Positions 43,591 through 55,600 of a stretch of 64,000 bases of DNA are shown piece by piece (positions within the stretch are counted from its first letter, which is position 1; every line of letters begins with the position of its first letter). The DNA is from Moniliella sp. 'wahieum'. Its lineage: Eukaryota > Basidiomycota > Moniliellomycetes > Moniliellales > Moniliellaceae. The position numbers and the translations under genes are program-made. Under the pieces are notes generated by a model. It did no database searches. It had not been told where the DNA came from and saw nothing but the letters and a program-made list of their open reading frames with translations. The DNA lies in contig RSEE01000014.1 in the NCBI GenBank assembly GCA_003971905.1, forward strand, positions 310,001 through 374,000. The letters run 5' to 3'.

Positions 43591-44391
43591 GGATGCGGGG
43601 AGGTTGCACTCGTATCATGGCTCTTGGCAGATTCGGTTGAGGACTGGTACGATCGACAGTGGGAGCTGAGCTAAGCAGCGCTGTCACATGCATGTCAGCG
43701 CTGACATGCTGACACATGGATGGGTAATGGGGACCCCAGAGGGCAGGCAAGGCTGCGATGTCTGTGCGTTGGCGATGTGCCCGTGGGGGCGGCGGGTGCG
43801 GGCGGTGGCCGGCAGTGTGCGCGTGCGTGCTGACATGTGACATGTGACAGCGCAGTAGGGTTGGCATGCGTGCAGGCGGGCAGCGGGCGAGTGTGGGCGG
43901 CAAACGGGGGGCAGCACGCCAAGGCGGCAAGCGGCGGAGATGGCCATGGCTTGGGGCTGGCTTGCGGGCTTGCAGCTGCGGCTGGCTGGCTGGCTGGCTG
44001 GGTGCAGGGCAGGCGATGCAGGGGGGCGTGCCGTGCTGCGGCGGATGCTTGCGTCGGATATCGCCGCCGGCTGGCACGGTGCAGTGCCCGGGCGTGCGGG
44101 GCCCACGACGCATGACGTGCTGCATGGGGCGCCGCAGCACGCCGCTGTGCCTGCGGCCCATCACGCATCGCCCCGGCGTGCGTTGGGCCGCCTGCCTGCA
44201 TGCTGCCCGCCAGCGCATCCGCAGAAAAAAAGCGCCCCCACCCGCTTTTTTCTTCCTTCCCCCCACCTGTGCATGGCCGTTCCCTAAGCCGTACACACCC
44301 CCCCCACCCCCTCGACCGGGCTAGGACTGGACGGACCACGTCGACGCGACCCGCCCCTACCCACTGGACCACTTGGACCCCCGTCATCATC
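43591..44391. other. Intergenic region between tRNA-Pro and SPE2
   Basis: Holds dense TGACATG/CATGTCA motifs (43683-43718 and 43831-43849) and CTGG tandem units (43982-44001). Open frames on both strands are GC-driven and unrecognisable. I see no gene. Confidence 0.5.
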
Positions 44392-46417
44392 ATGGCTGTC
44401 ACCGTCACCAACCAGGCCCACACCCGCTCGGGCCTCGCCATCAATAATAGTCTCTACCATGAGCGCTACGATGATCCCCGCGCTGCCCTCGCCCCCCCCA
44501 CTGCCCCGCCGTCGACGCACGCGGCCCGGGCGTGCCGGCCGTGGACGAGGGCAGCGCGCCTGCCAATCCGCACCTCCAAGTGGCCCCAGTCGCGGCACAC
44601 TCCGTCCATTCCCCTCTGCGTCTCCGATGCGCCTGCCCCTGGCGGTGCGCTGGAGCACGCGGAGGGTGCGCGCCCCGCGTTCGCCGCGGGGGTGGGTTCC
44701 CTCTCTTCTTCGGGCCCCACCGCCGCTGGCGCCTTTGATTCCTCCTTGCCTGCTTCCGTCCCGGCGCCCCCGCACACGCAGGAGGATGCGTCGCTGGCCC
44801 AGCAGCTCATTGCTCAGCTCGTCGCCGCCGTAAGCGAGACGAAGCAAGTGGGCGCGATGCTGCTGGACCCGCCGGTACCGGAGCAGGCTCCCCTGTCTGA
44901 CGCTGAGCCGGCCTACAGCCCCTCGGCCAAGCTGGACGACGAAGCCAAGTTGCCCGACAAGTACCACGACCGTGACAACCCACTCACTGCCCAGACGACC
45001 GGCACGGCCAGCCAGTCTGACGCGGCTACGCTGTTGGATGGCGTCTGGGGCGAGGCCCAGGGCCCGTTTGAAGGCCCCGAGAAGCTGCTCGAGCTCTGGT
45101 TTGCCAATAGCCCTGATGCGCTGCTTCTGCCTGGTGGGCAGGGGGCAGCATGGACTCAAGGCTGTGCCGCGCGCCGTGTGGGAGCAGATGCTGGACTTGG
45201 TCCACTGCAAAGTCCTCTCGGTCATTCCTAGCGCCGAGGTGGACGCCTACCTCTTGTCGGAGAGCTCGATGTTTGTCTTTCCCCCAAACTCATTCTCAAA
45301 ACCTGTGGCACCACCACGCTCCTCCTGGGCCTGGAACGCCTGCTGGAAATCGCAGCGGCGGCACTTGCGCCCCACTTTTGCCACTAAGATGCACACGCCG
45401 CTCTCGGTGGCTGCCTTGGCTGCGGGCAGTGTGCTGAAAGCGGACCAGGCTCCCACGTCCGAGACGCCGCGACGATGGGTGGCGTTGACGCCAAGGACCG
45501 GTCGGAGGAGGAGGAGCACAAGCGTGCGCTCGGGCGGTTGGTGCAGCGCTGCTTTTACTCGCGCAAGTCGTTCATGTTCCCAGAGCGGCAGAAGGGCCCG
45601 CACAAGGACTGGATGACCGAAGTGAGCACGCTGGACAGTTTCTTTGGACCCAAGGGCGGTGCTGCCTACACGGTAGGCAAGATGAATGGGGACCATTGGT
45701 TGCTGTATACGTCCCAGTCGCCCGAATCGCCGCGGCGGACGAGAAGGTGCGTTTGGCGTTGGCCAGTGCTGGAGCTGGTGCGGGTGCGGAGGTGGTGGGC
45801 CCGCAAGACCAAACGCTGGAGATGCTCATGACCCCCTGAGTCCCAAGGCCTGCTCCACTTTTTCTATGACGAAGACAGCTCGCTTCCCGAGGGAGGCGAC
45901 GATGCGCACCGTGGCCATGCGCTGGGGGCAAGACGGCACAGAAGTTGGGGCTGGACACGCTGTACCCTGCGACGTACTTGGACGCGTATGCGTTTGACCC
46001 GTGTGGGTTTAGTGCCAATGCGGTGGTTGCGCGTCCGTGCTCGGAGGCGAATGCGAATGCGGAGGCGGAGCAGAGGCGGTGCGGGACGGGTACTGGACCA
46101 TCCACGTCACGCCCGAAGAAGACTTTAGCTACGCGAGCTTTGAGACGAACGTGGTGCCGTCGTGTGCAGGCGGGTCGGGGGCGCGGGGGTGCCGGGTAGC
46201 CAGCCGTCGGACGCCAAGGCGCTCATCCAACGTGTTGTCGAGATCTTCGAACCGGGCCGCATGACCATCACGCTCTTTGCTTCGGCCGACCTGGATGGCG
46301 GACAAGGCGAGGTACTGCAGCGTCTCCAGCTGGCCGGGTACCGTCGCACGACCGCATCCTCTACGAGTTGGTCACTACGACTTGTACTTTGTCCAGTTTG
46401 AGCGCCTCGACGCCTGA
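44392..46417 (+). CDS. SPE2: S-adenosylmethionine decarboxylase proenzyme
   Basis: Makes decarboxylated SAM, the aminopropyl donor for spermidine and spermine. The proenzyme cleaves itself at Glu-Ser to form a pyruvoyl group; that site is [10 protein letters not shown] (about 45250-45280). Also present are [12 protein letters not shown] with the catalytic Glu residues, [11 protein letters not shown] with the catalytic Cys, [44 protein letters not shown] and [14 protein letters not shown]. The start [21 protein letters not shown] resembles the yeast N-terminus, but about 195 residues of Ser/Ala/Pro-rich sequence stand between it and FEGPEK, where yeast has almost none. A donor-like GTAAGC at 44829 and CCCAG at 44993-44997 could remove part of it as an intron. 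Frame breaks occur at about 45130, 45290, 45470, 45730 and 46180. Stop at 46415-46417. Confidence 0.9.
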
Positions 46418-47866
46418 CCGCCTAATCTAGTCGTACTCTGGCGGCCCAATAAAACTTCCAAGGGGACTCATCTCCCCCCCCCTCCCCCTTCTCCCTTCTT
46501 CTCTTCCTCCCTGTACCCTCTGCGTTGCGCGAGAGAAGGTGACGGGACAGCAACTGCGGTGCTGGTTCTACTTCCCTGCTCATCGCTCCTGCGTGAATCT
46601 CCGTGACTCTCGTGACTCTGCGTGAATCTGCGTGACTCGTTTGGGTGGAGCCTGTCCACGTTCCTCCCCCCCCCCCCCTAATGCCCCTGTGCGATCTCCA
46701 TCTTGGACAGCCAACGACCGGTGCTTGGACCGAGCAGGACGGGTCGAGCGGTTGGGTCGTGTCGCTGCGGGCGGACACGATGCTGTTTTGAGAGAATGTG
46801 ATCGCGCGGCTTGTGACGTTCATGGAGCTTGAGCTTGAGCTTGAGCTCGAGGTTTACCTTGAGGCTTGAGGCCTTGAGGGTTTAGCGTTTAGCTTGAAGC
46901 TGGAAGATTTGTAGGTTTAGGTCGCGTGGCAGAGGGCACTGTCGTGCTGCTAGGATCTAGGACGTCGGGACGGGATCGTGGACCAACGCGGCGAAGTAAG
47001 AAACCTTTTCTTGACACGACAGAGCGTCCATGCATCATGTTACTTAGGCAACCAAGCACCCACCCCTCGCCCGGGTCCAAGAATCATGTTCATACTAGCC
47101 CGACCGTGGGCGGTACTATATACAAAGTCCTACATTCTTGTTGTTTGATCTTACATCTTAGATCTTCCCTCTCCCTCTTGATTGAAGGTCAAGCTTCAAG
47201 GGTGCATTTACTCCGGGCAGCCGCTATTTTTTGGTGGGGCAGACCAACAAATGTCAACGTTCTCTCGCTCTCAGATGGACCTGTTGGGTCGGCTGTCCAA
47301 AACGAGACTTAAGAGAGGACTAAGGAACATCAGAGCCATCCGCAGCGATCTCTCCTGCTCTGACAAGTGACTAGTGACATCGGATTCGAGCCATATATAT
47401 TGTTTCTTTCTTTCCCTCAGAGGGGGGGCTCCCACTTGTTCCCCCACCCACCCATCCCACCTCCCACCTCCCACCCTACAGCCTGCAGCCTAGGTAGAAG
47501 CCACCGCGCCGCCCACGCCTCAATCTGGGGAGCGCGAGACGGGGTTTGGGGTCCCTTTCCCCTCCCCGAGACGAGTCTCATCCCTGGGCCAGGAGATGCA
47601 GGGAGGCACTACAAGCCTGGGCGGGGATGCCAATGAACCAGAGGGAGGAGTGTACGGCACCAAAGGCATTCCTGTGTGAGCCACCTCGCAAACTTCGAGC
47701 TTGGAGCTTTTAGAGTGGGAGCTGGGAGCTTGGAACGTTGTGCGCGTCAAGCAACTACCGCACGAAGAAGTACGCGGTCGATCGTGGGTTCCCTAAAACG
47801 CGTACGACCCAGCTGCGTAGGAGACTGGGGGCCGTGCGAAGCACCGGCGGGAATGCAAAATCCAAG
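46418..47866. other. Long convergent intergenic region, no gene supported
   Basis: Contains CGTGACTC repeats (46597-46640), a GAGCTT tandem repeat (46825-46848) leading into CTTGAGG-type repeats, and GTCAAGCTTCAAG (47188-47200). Open frames at 46926-47312 and 47367-47636 have no recognisable features. Confidence 0.5.
46825..46848. repeat. GAGCTT tandem hexamers
   Basis: Four units, the last changing to GAGCTCGAG, followed by related CTTGAGG and GCTTGAAG words up to about 46900. Confidence 0.85.
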
Positions 47867-48969
47867 TTAGAGCAGGCCCTTGAGCCCTTTCTTGGGCTTC
47901 TTGCCCGCCGGTCGAGGAGAGGCAGAGGCGAGCTTGGCAGTTGGTTGGTGGGGATGCAATGGGGGGTTCGATCCGCGCAGTGGCGGTGTCTGTGTCGGAG
48001 CGGCGGGAAGGACCGAGGGCTGCGAGGCGTGTTTAGATTTCGAGGTGGAGGCCTTCGAAGTGGAGGCCGACGCAGACGTGGACGTGGTAGCAGGGACAGT
48101 GGCAGGTACAGTGGCAGTGGCAGTGGAAGCAACCTGTGTCGAGCTTCGACTCTTACGTCGTCGGGCTTTGCGTGCGTCCCGTGCGGCCTTTTTAGCCTGC
48201 TTGAGTTTGGCTAGGTCCAGCGGGGCGACCGAGCGGAGATGTTTGATGCGCACGGGCAAAGCCGGGCCGGCACGGTCAGCTTCGCTCCCTGGCAAGGGAG
48301 AAGCCAGTGCCTGGTCCAGCAAGGGGAGACGGACAATGGACCCGGGGCAGTGAGGCGGTGCAAGTAGGATGAGAACAGCTGCTGCTCGTCGCACGCCCAA
48401 CGCACGCGCTACCACCGGCTCACTCCCGCGGGGTAAGGGCGCAAGACGAAGGGTGTACCCGGCCGCATGGGCCGCCGCACACGCCAATGGGATGGGCGCG
48501 ACAAGCGATACAGGCGAAACATCTTGCTTGCACACCAGCAGCACAGCTTCCCCGTTCAGGGAAGAGGGGGTTGTGCGCGTGGGCGTGCCAGGTCTCGGAC
48601 GTGCGCCCAGGGCGACTTTCTCCTCGAGGAACTTGAGCACGGCCGTGATGCCTGCCACAAGCGGGGGGCAGGATGGAGGGTGGGACGAAGCTGATGCAGG
48701 GTCGAGCGTACCCGTCTGGTCCACCTCCATTGCTTCTTCTGGGTTAGGACCGGGGGGAGGGGCGGCTACGTGGAAGAAGAAGAAGAAGAAGAAGCGCGGC
48801 GCCGGCGCCGAGGGCAGGGCAGCGAGGGCACATGCGTGTCGAGCCACGTGGCAACCTGGGACGGATGCGCAAACGCCTCGGGTGGCCAGTCGATGTTGAA
48901 AGGGCTGGAGAGGACGGTGCGCCAGACAGTGCGTGTTGCGGCGCGTGCGGACGATGGGGCAGCAGCCAT
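47867..48969 (-). CDS. POP3: RNase P/MRP subunit, Pop3/Rpp38-like
   Basis: Pop3 is an L7Ae-fold protein of the tRNA- and rRNA-processing RNase P and RNase MRP in the nucleus. From the ATG at 48969, TVWRTVLSSPFNIDWPP is the usual Pop3/Rpp38 opening (V..VL..PF...WP). After a frame change or small intron near 48780 (a GAAGAA-rich stretch) come ITAVLKFLEEKVAL, VLLVCKQDVSPVSLVAPIPLACAAA and LRLAPLPRGSEPVVARALGVRRAAAVLI, the L7Ae core. The C-terminal 130 residues are basic and low in complexity, with a Ser/Thr/Ala repeat (STSASASTSKAS) and a lysine-rich end GKKPKKGLKGLL. Assignment rests on the L7Ae pattern and N-terminal motif; another L7Ae-fold protein is possible. Confidence 0.75.
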
Positions 48970-50386
48970 TGGTCCGCACGCCGAAGGTGGCCTCCCGCCT
49001 GGCCAAGCACCCGCAACAAAAATTGGCCTGGGTCGGGCGCTCGGAATTCGCCTCGTTTCACACTGGTTCCGCCCGCCCGCCTGCCCGCCAGACCAGGCCA
49101 TACCCAATACCACTTCGCGACGGATGATCCAATCCATCCACTCAGGCCCTCCCACGAGCCCGTTGACCGTTCCCCTTCCCCGAACAGAACAGAACAGAAC
49201 ATAAACACCGCACCCTGTGTCCGAGCATAGTCCATTATCTTCACACCATACAGAAAAATATTCTCCGCGCGTTCCATCTCTCACGGCGGACTACCCGGTA
49301 GTGCCTACTAATAGTTGGCGCTTTTGTCCCTTTGCCGTGCTGGAGAACTATTGATTTGCCCCTCTTCTTCTAACTACTAGGCACACCGTTAAGAGCGGCG
49401 AACGACTTTGGCAAGACCTTCTGGTTCTCGCGTCTTCCTCTCTGTCATCTCGGTCCCACGGAACAGACAGGTTTTATATCGCAGCTGAGTGTTCCCCAAG
49501 GGAAATGGACGTAGTGTACCTCCCACGGGTCCACTGCAGGGAGGCTCAGTGCGAATACGGTGGTAATGGATTCACACCTGCCTTGATAACCCCTCTTCGT
49601 CTTCCCAACAACGATCCTTTTTGGCGAGCCTTACCAACACCCCTCTCTCTTTCTCTCTCTCTGCCAAAGCGAGGGTTCTGTGCTGTACGTACGGGACGTA
49701 GAGACGGAGCTGTCGTCTGGTAGGCCGGTCTCCCATACAACGCCTGCATGATCGGACACACACAGGTAGATGTCTGCCACTAAAAGCAGCCTGTGTCGAG
49801 CAGCACTCCCAACAGGGTCCGGCCACCACAACGCAACACAGCACCCCAATCCGTTCTGGGAATCGTGTAATTGACATTTTTCCTTGTCAACAAGCCCTTG
49901 ACGAGGTGGTAGATGAGCTGTTGGTAAGCAGGCCGTGACGACAAGGAAAGCCTCGTCTGCACAGAATGGGGCCCAAGTTCAAGACGTTTCAATCGCGCGC
50001 GGACAGCATCAAGCTCCGTGGCTCCATGCTCAGTGCTCAGTGCCGGGCCAGCTGGGCCATTGGGCTCAAAACGAAAAGGGGAGGGGGAGTACAATGAAGG
50101 AAGGAGGGGACCTAGCAACACTACTAGGGAAGCTGGGTCACGGTCAACGGTCAACAAACAAAGCGGGGTGGTGCGACTGCGAGAACAAACCGGCCCAGCA
50201 AGATTCAGCCAGCCGGGCCCGAAACAAAAAAATGATAACAGGGGGTTTTGGTAGCGTGAAGCCGGGGCAGCTCGCTATTACAGGAGGATGATTGAGTCAA
50301 CGTGACGCGCGACGCTGTGGGAAATGGGAACACCACACCACCCCGAGTCCACTCTCTCTGGAGAAAAGAGAAGGGGATCGGGAAGC
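48970..50386. other. Intergenic region upstream of POP3 and downstream of ERV29
   Basis: No gene supported. It holds short GAACA tandem units (49181-49200) and C/T-rich stretches around 49640-49670. The open frames on either strand are short and without motifs. Confidence 0.5.
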
Positions 50387-51554
50387 TTAGGTGGCCTTCT
50401 TGCTCTCGTCGATCGAGTAGGAACCAGGACCCATGTTGACCAAGAGCAGCAGTCCGCCAACAATGGAGAGGGTCTGGAAAAAGTCGTACCGCAAAAAATC
50501 GTGGCTAGGGTGATGCCTGTTGACCGACCAAAAGTTGTTGACGGCCAAGTTAAAGACGGAGAGGAGAGTACAAGAAAGGAAGCGGACCAGCGCGCCTTGA
50601 AGCCGACGGCGACCATGGCGCATGCGCCCAAACCCAGCACGATCGTGATCGCACGCAAAATGCTCCACTCGCCATGGAAGGCAAACCCAATGAAGAGGAA
50701 GATGAGCAGGACGCGACCGGCGAGTTGAAGGTACAGGTTCTTGTCACTTTCGCTCACCCCGAGCGAAGGCAGACCGGCAAACAAGCGCTGGCTCTTCTTC
50801 TGCACGGCAAGCGAGTCGGAAAGACACATGAGCAAGCCGCCCGTGATGGAAAGGGTGCGGAGAGAACAAGTGCCAATCCCAAAGCATGCCATATGCGACG
50901 CCTTGGACCAACTGAATTCCCAGCAGAGCCCCGACGGACGCTTCGGGGTATCGCCGGGCAATCACCGCGATGGAGGCGGTAGCCATGACAATTACATTGA
51001 CGATGAGGAAGATATGAGTGATGCCCCAAGGGAGTGGCGGCGTCGTTGGAGAAAGTAGACTTGGTCGCTCCAGTGGGTTAGCAGGCGAAACGAATCTTCC
51101 AAAAAGTAGCAACAATCAGAAAGCGGCCAAAGCCGGGAAGATAAGGCTTGAGCGGGTGCGTGTACGTGTCAATGAAATCTTCTGCCGTCGACGACATTTC
51201 CTCCAGCCGGGCAACCCAAGGGTTGGACTGGAGTTGGGCTAGAAAGCTGGGAGACGAAGCCGAAGCAGCTCCAGAACGCGAAGCGTAGGACGAAGACGGG
51301 TATCCTCCCCCGCCAAAGCCGCCGGTGGAGCCAAACCCATTGGAGGCGAATGGGGGCCGCCATAGGGGTGCTGAGAGTAGGGGGCTGCGCGGCCATATGC
51401 AGGCTGCTGCTGGGCAAAGCCGGATTGCAGGGGCTGTGTGATAGGCGTGTGCGCCGCTGGAAGCAGCGGCACCGGGGGGGGCAGCATAGGCGCCTCCGGC
51501 AGAAGAGCGGGGGCGCGAGCGTTGGTGGGAAGCGTAGGGCTGGGGATACGCCAT
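50387..51554 (-). CDS. ERV29: ER cargo receptor Erv29 (SURF4 family)
   Basis: A multi-span COPII cargo receptor that packs soluble secretory proteins at the ER. From the ATG at 51554 there is an N-terminal Gly/Ser/Ala/Tyr-rich tail of about 100 residues, then MSSTAEDFIDTYTHPLKPYLPGFGRFLIVATF, the DSFRLLTHWSDQVYFL block in shifted frames, ITHIFLIVNVIVMATAS, SLGVSESDKNLYLQLAGRVLLIFLFIGF, NLAVNNFWSVNRHHPSHDFLRYDF-like text and FFQTLSIVGGLLLLVNMGPG. Several segments are hydrophobic enough to span the membrane. It ends ESKKAT, a KKxx dilysine signal for return to the ER, as in Erv29. Frame breaks near 51090, 51030, 50755 and 50590. The long N-terminal tail is larger than in yeast. Confidence 0.92.
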
Positions 51555-52087
51555 CGGGAGGGGGGGGGTGGAGGTGGCGGGGGCAGACCGAGGCAAGGAG
51601 GCAGACAGCGAGGACGGCGGAGGCCAGCTCGAGCCTAGGCTTCGCTTGACGCTGAAAGCTTGGGGGACGAAACCGAGGAGGCTTGGGATGCTGGAGAAGG
51701 AGGGCGGACTCACTCATTAATCACGCCTCGCGCCGTGCGCTTCTCGCCGATGACGTCGGCAGCTCCTGCACAGGGGCAGTGTTCTCCGGACCTGTCCTCA
51801 GCCAGCCTCAGAGATCTGATCGATGATCGAGATGATCTCAAATCTCCAATCCCACACGCAGCCGAACGTTTCAACTCCCCCTTCCACGTGGACAGCATCC
51901 GGGCGCATTCGGTGCAAGCGGAGGATGGCCTCGGACGGGGCGGCAATTTCAGGCGCCATTCCGCCGGACGCAGCCGCCGGCGCATCGCGCATCCCAGCGC
52001 CACTCGCGTCGCCCACAGCGGTGGAGCAACGCAGCCGGCGCTCCGCCCCCACCGCCTCCTCTCGGCGTGCTCTCTTCTGGCGCTGCG
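51555..52087. other. Divergent promoter region of ERV29 and BUD6
   Basis: Contains GATCGATGATCGAGATGATC (51818-51837). GC-rich open frames run through it on the + strand but show no domain. I assign it as promoter and leader sequence of the two divergent genes. Confidence 0.5.
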
Positions 52088-55000
52088 ATGGCCAACCCCT
52101 CCGACGCGCTCCGTCGCGCCTCGCATGCGTCCCACGCGTCCCACGCGTCTCACACCAGCAGCACCGCCGCCTCTGCCTCCGCCTCTGCCTCTGCCTCTGC
52201 CTCTTGCCTCTGCCCTGCTCTGCCTCTGCCTCTGCCTCTGCCTCGCCTCCGCCCCGCCCGCCTCCCACCTCGAATCGACCGTCACGCGCCTCCTCATCGC
52301 CACGCGCCTGCTCCTCGACAGCCTCACCAAGTGGTCCAAGCGCGAGTGCGACGATGCATACGTCTCCGACGTGTTTGTCCGTCTCGTCAACAACCTCAAC
52401 GCTGCCCGTGTTGCTTTTGGTGCCTACCGCATCTCTCTCGCTGACCTCGACTCGGTCCCTGACGACCTGCGCGCCTGTCTCGAGACGTGCCTGTCGGAAG
52501 AAGCGAGCGAGGCAAGCTACGAGCGCCATTCCCCCCAAGTGCGCAGCATTGTCGTCCGTCTTCTGGAAGGCATCAAGCGCAAACAGGCCCTTTACAAGCA
52601 GCACCTCGTTGCCACCCCCCACCAGCAGTCCTCCCGCTTCCCCGGCCCCTGGACGGGCTGTGGGTGTGCCTTCTGCGTCTACCGGCCCTGTATCCACCGA
52701 CAGGACGACTTCTGGTCGCTCCTATCGTGTCCATGGACCAAACTCCCTTCCCACACCCGGTCCCGGACCCAGTCCCGCCCCTGCTCCCTCAAGCGCCCAT
52801 ACCGACCCGGCCGCCCCCATCGCCATACCCATCCCGCTCTCGTTCCGGCTCGGATCATCCTAGCGCCCATTCCCCCGCCCCCCCCATCCTGCGTATACCC
52901 GTCCTTCGTTCCGCTCCACCCCAGCGCCACCGCCTCTGCCCGCTTCCAAAGCAGGTACGCAGGAGACGGGGACCAGTGCAATGCCGCCGCTACCGCAACC
53001 CCCCACGTGGGCAGGTACCGGTCAGGCAGCTATGCGCCCGTCTCCGCCTCCCCCACCGCCACCGCCTCCGCCACTCCCCCCACCCCCACCTGAGGTAGTA
53101 CCAGCCCCAGTCCCATCCCCAGCGCTGCCAAGGAACGCCTCTGTTCCCATGCCTTCCCGCCCCGAGCCGACGCTTGTTGCCACGCCACGCAAACCGTCTG
53201 TTGACCCGGCCGAGCCATCGATGCGCGCATTGAAATCGCGCGACATGCTGGAACGAAGGGCATCCAAACGGTTTAGTACCTACACGCTCAGCAAGATGGG
53301 GCTGTCCAATGCATTAGCCGAACCGGCCGTGCATGTGCATGCTCCCAGTACCCCTTCCCCGCGCTCGTCTCGCCCGCACGTCGAGGCAGCCCGCCTGGCC
53401 GGCTCGACAAACAAGTACCCGATTTCCCCTTCTCGTCTCCCACTTTCTCCCCTCGTGGAAACAGATACCGCGCCTGCACCCGCGCCCGTGCCTGTACCCC
53501 AAGCCCAGGTGGGCCGAACCACGATGCCCACTCACCGTCCCGAGCAGTCAACCTCACTTGCCTTGCCGACCGCTGCCTCTGCCGCCATCGCTGCGCCCGT
53601 GGCTTCTCACCCTGCGATGCCTGTCCCAGAGGAACAATCAGGAGCCACAAGTGTGGGCGGAGGCGCGCTGCTCACCCCTGACCCGGCCTCTGCATCTGCA
53701 TCTCCATCTGCATCTGCATCTGCATCTGCCTCTGCCTCTGCCTCTGCCTCTGCCTTGAGTCGGAGCGGTCCGGCTATGCAAGGCAAGATGGAGGTGTACG
53801 TGCAACTGGGCCGACTGACCAAAAAGGCCGTGCTGGACCTATCCTCTGACCCGGTGCTCACAGTGGCCCGACTGAGAATGGTGTTTGTGGATAAATTTGC
53901 CTACTCGCCTGGCCAAACCGACTTCCCACCCATCTACATTCGGTCGCCAGGCGCCGAGGTCGAGTATGAGTTGGAAGAGGTGGCCGATGTGCAACAAGGA
54001 ACGATCTTGTCGTTGCATGTGGACCGTAAGTACTGGGAAGAAGAATCGTGTCGTAGGTTCGTGAGTGAGGCGGGAACACTGACTTTTATCCTTCTTCTTC
54101 TGCTGCTTCTTTCATCTTCTTATCCCCCTTCGTCATTCGACCTTCGTGCCACAATGGCCAGCAATGGACCAGGTCAACAGTTTCTCGATACCTCCCTTGG
54201 CTCGCTTACGAGAGAACTACGGGAACTCAAGACGGCGTTCCACCAACGATCGGCCCAGCCGCCCTCCATGCCCAGCGTTCCCCTGGAACAAGTCAAGGCT
54301 GTCGTGGCTGAACTGCTGCAAGCGGGGGGAGCGGCAGGATCCCAGTCACTTTCGGCCAGTTCGCTTGTGACTCCCACTGCAGCGCCTGCTCGTGATTCCG
54401 TTCCTGCTCCCAATTTTTCTGCTTCTGCTTCTGCTTCTGCCTCTGCTTCTGCCTCTGCCTCTGCCTCTGCTTCTCCCGCTGCTACTGGCGAATCAGACGC
54501 ACCGAACTTGGTCGGGTCTAGCCCACATGTTCCTGGTGCTAGTGAAGAGCTTCAGCGGCAATACTGGGCCGTGCAGCAACTACGCAAGGAGATGGCCATC
54601 ATGAAGCAAGTTCATGAGCAAGCCGCAGCCGAGACGGCGCGCATCCTGAGTGGGTTGCGGGACCAGAATGGACGAGTGAAGAAGCTGGTGACCGAGGGCG
54701 GGTCGGTCCCGCGCAGCCTGCTGGAAGCGGGCAAAGCACAAGTGGATACTCAGTCGCAGCACGTGCTGACGCTAGTAGAGGACTTGCAAGATACGGTGGA
54801 CGAGTTGCGTGCGGACGTGATCCAGCGCAAGGTGCATCCCAAGCCGGCGTTGCTGGCCAAGGTGCGTAAAGATGTGGAGTTGGCCCGAACGGGGCTGGAC
54901 CAGCTGGACACGTACCTCAGTACAGTCAAGCCGTCGTGGAAGAAAACGTGGGAGGAAGAGTTGAGTTTGATTTTGGATGAGCAAAAGTTTTTGCATCATC

Positions 55001-55600
55001 AAGAAGGTCTGTTGAGCGACCTGCGCAAGGACCACAAGGAAGTGAGTGGGCTCTTTTCCCAGATCCAACAAGTGCTGCGTCTTGCTTCGCGCGGCGGGAC
55101 AGCGGGGGCACCGGTGGAGGGGGGAATGGGGCTCGGTGGGGCCGCGGCGGATTGCGCACAGTGGCCTATGTCCCGCCTCCGCCAGACAAGGAACACCAAG
55201 GATTGTCTACGGTGATGCTGGAAGTGCAAGCACAAGCGGTGGACCATGCGCGGCGTGTGCGTGCGCTGGAGCATGCGGAAAAGGACTGGGCGCAGGTGCG
55301 CACCCAGCTCGCCCAGCGCCCGGGCCGGTTCGCCCAGCAGCTCGCTGGGTTTGTGGGGCAGGGCCAGCTGCGGCAGACGGGCGGGGTGGCAGAGACGGAG
55401 CGAGTGCGGCAGCAGCGGGACGAGGCCACGCGGTTGGCCATGTTGTCGGGCGATGCGCATCAGGTGGGCGGGCACCGGTCGGAGGCGGGCCGGTTGTGAA
55501 GCCCAAGCGGCTCATCTGGGGCGGCGTGCCGGGCGAGGACGAAGAGGAGGAGGAGGGAGAGGAGGGGGAGGGGGAGGTGGAGGCAGAGCCAGGTGCCTGA
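52088..55600 (+). CDS. BUD6: Bud6/Aip3 polarity factor
   Basis: Polarisome component that binds actin monomers and formins at growth sites. The chosen ATG opens MANPSDALRRASHASHASHA, followed by a Ser-Ala tract. The N-terminal conserved block is ESTVTRLLIATRLLLDSLTKWS...VSDVFVRLVNNLNAARVAFGAY..DLDSVPDDLRACLETCLSEE. A long Pro-rich part follows, with a run of prolines near 53045-53090. The Aip3 core starts EVYVQLGRLTKKAVLDLSSDPVLTVARLRMVFVDKFAYSPG and continues, after a 147-nt intron (54026-54172, GTAAGT...GACCAG), as SLTRELRELKTAF and a long coiled-coil region. The end is WGGVPGEDEEEEE followed by a short acidic tail. Three hexamer repeats encode Ser-Ala tracts. Frame breaks near 52240, 52650, 55150 and 55490. 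Confidence 0.92.
52170..52252 (+). repeat. CTCTGC hexamer repeat encoding Ser-Ala
   Basis: First of three such tracts in BUD6. Interruptions shift the frame, so its end coincides with a frame break. Confidence 0.9.
53687..53755 (+). repeat. TCTGCA/TCTGCC hexamer repeat encoding Ser-Ala
   Basis: Second Ser-Ala tract of BUD6, directly before the Aip3 core. Confidence 0.9.
54418..54480 (+). repeat. GCTTCT/GCCTCT hexamer repeat encoding Ser-Ala
   Basis: Third Ser-Ala tract of BUD6, inside the linker before the coiled coil. Confidence 0.9.
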
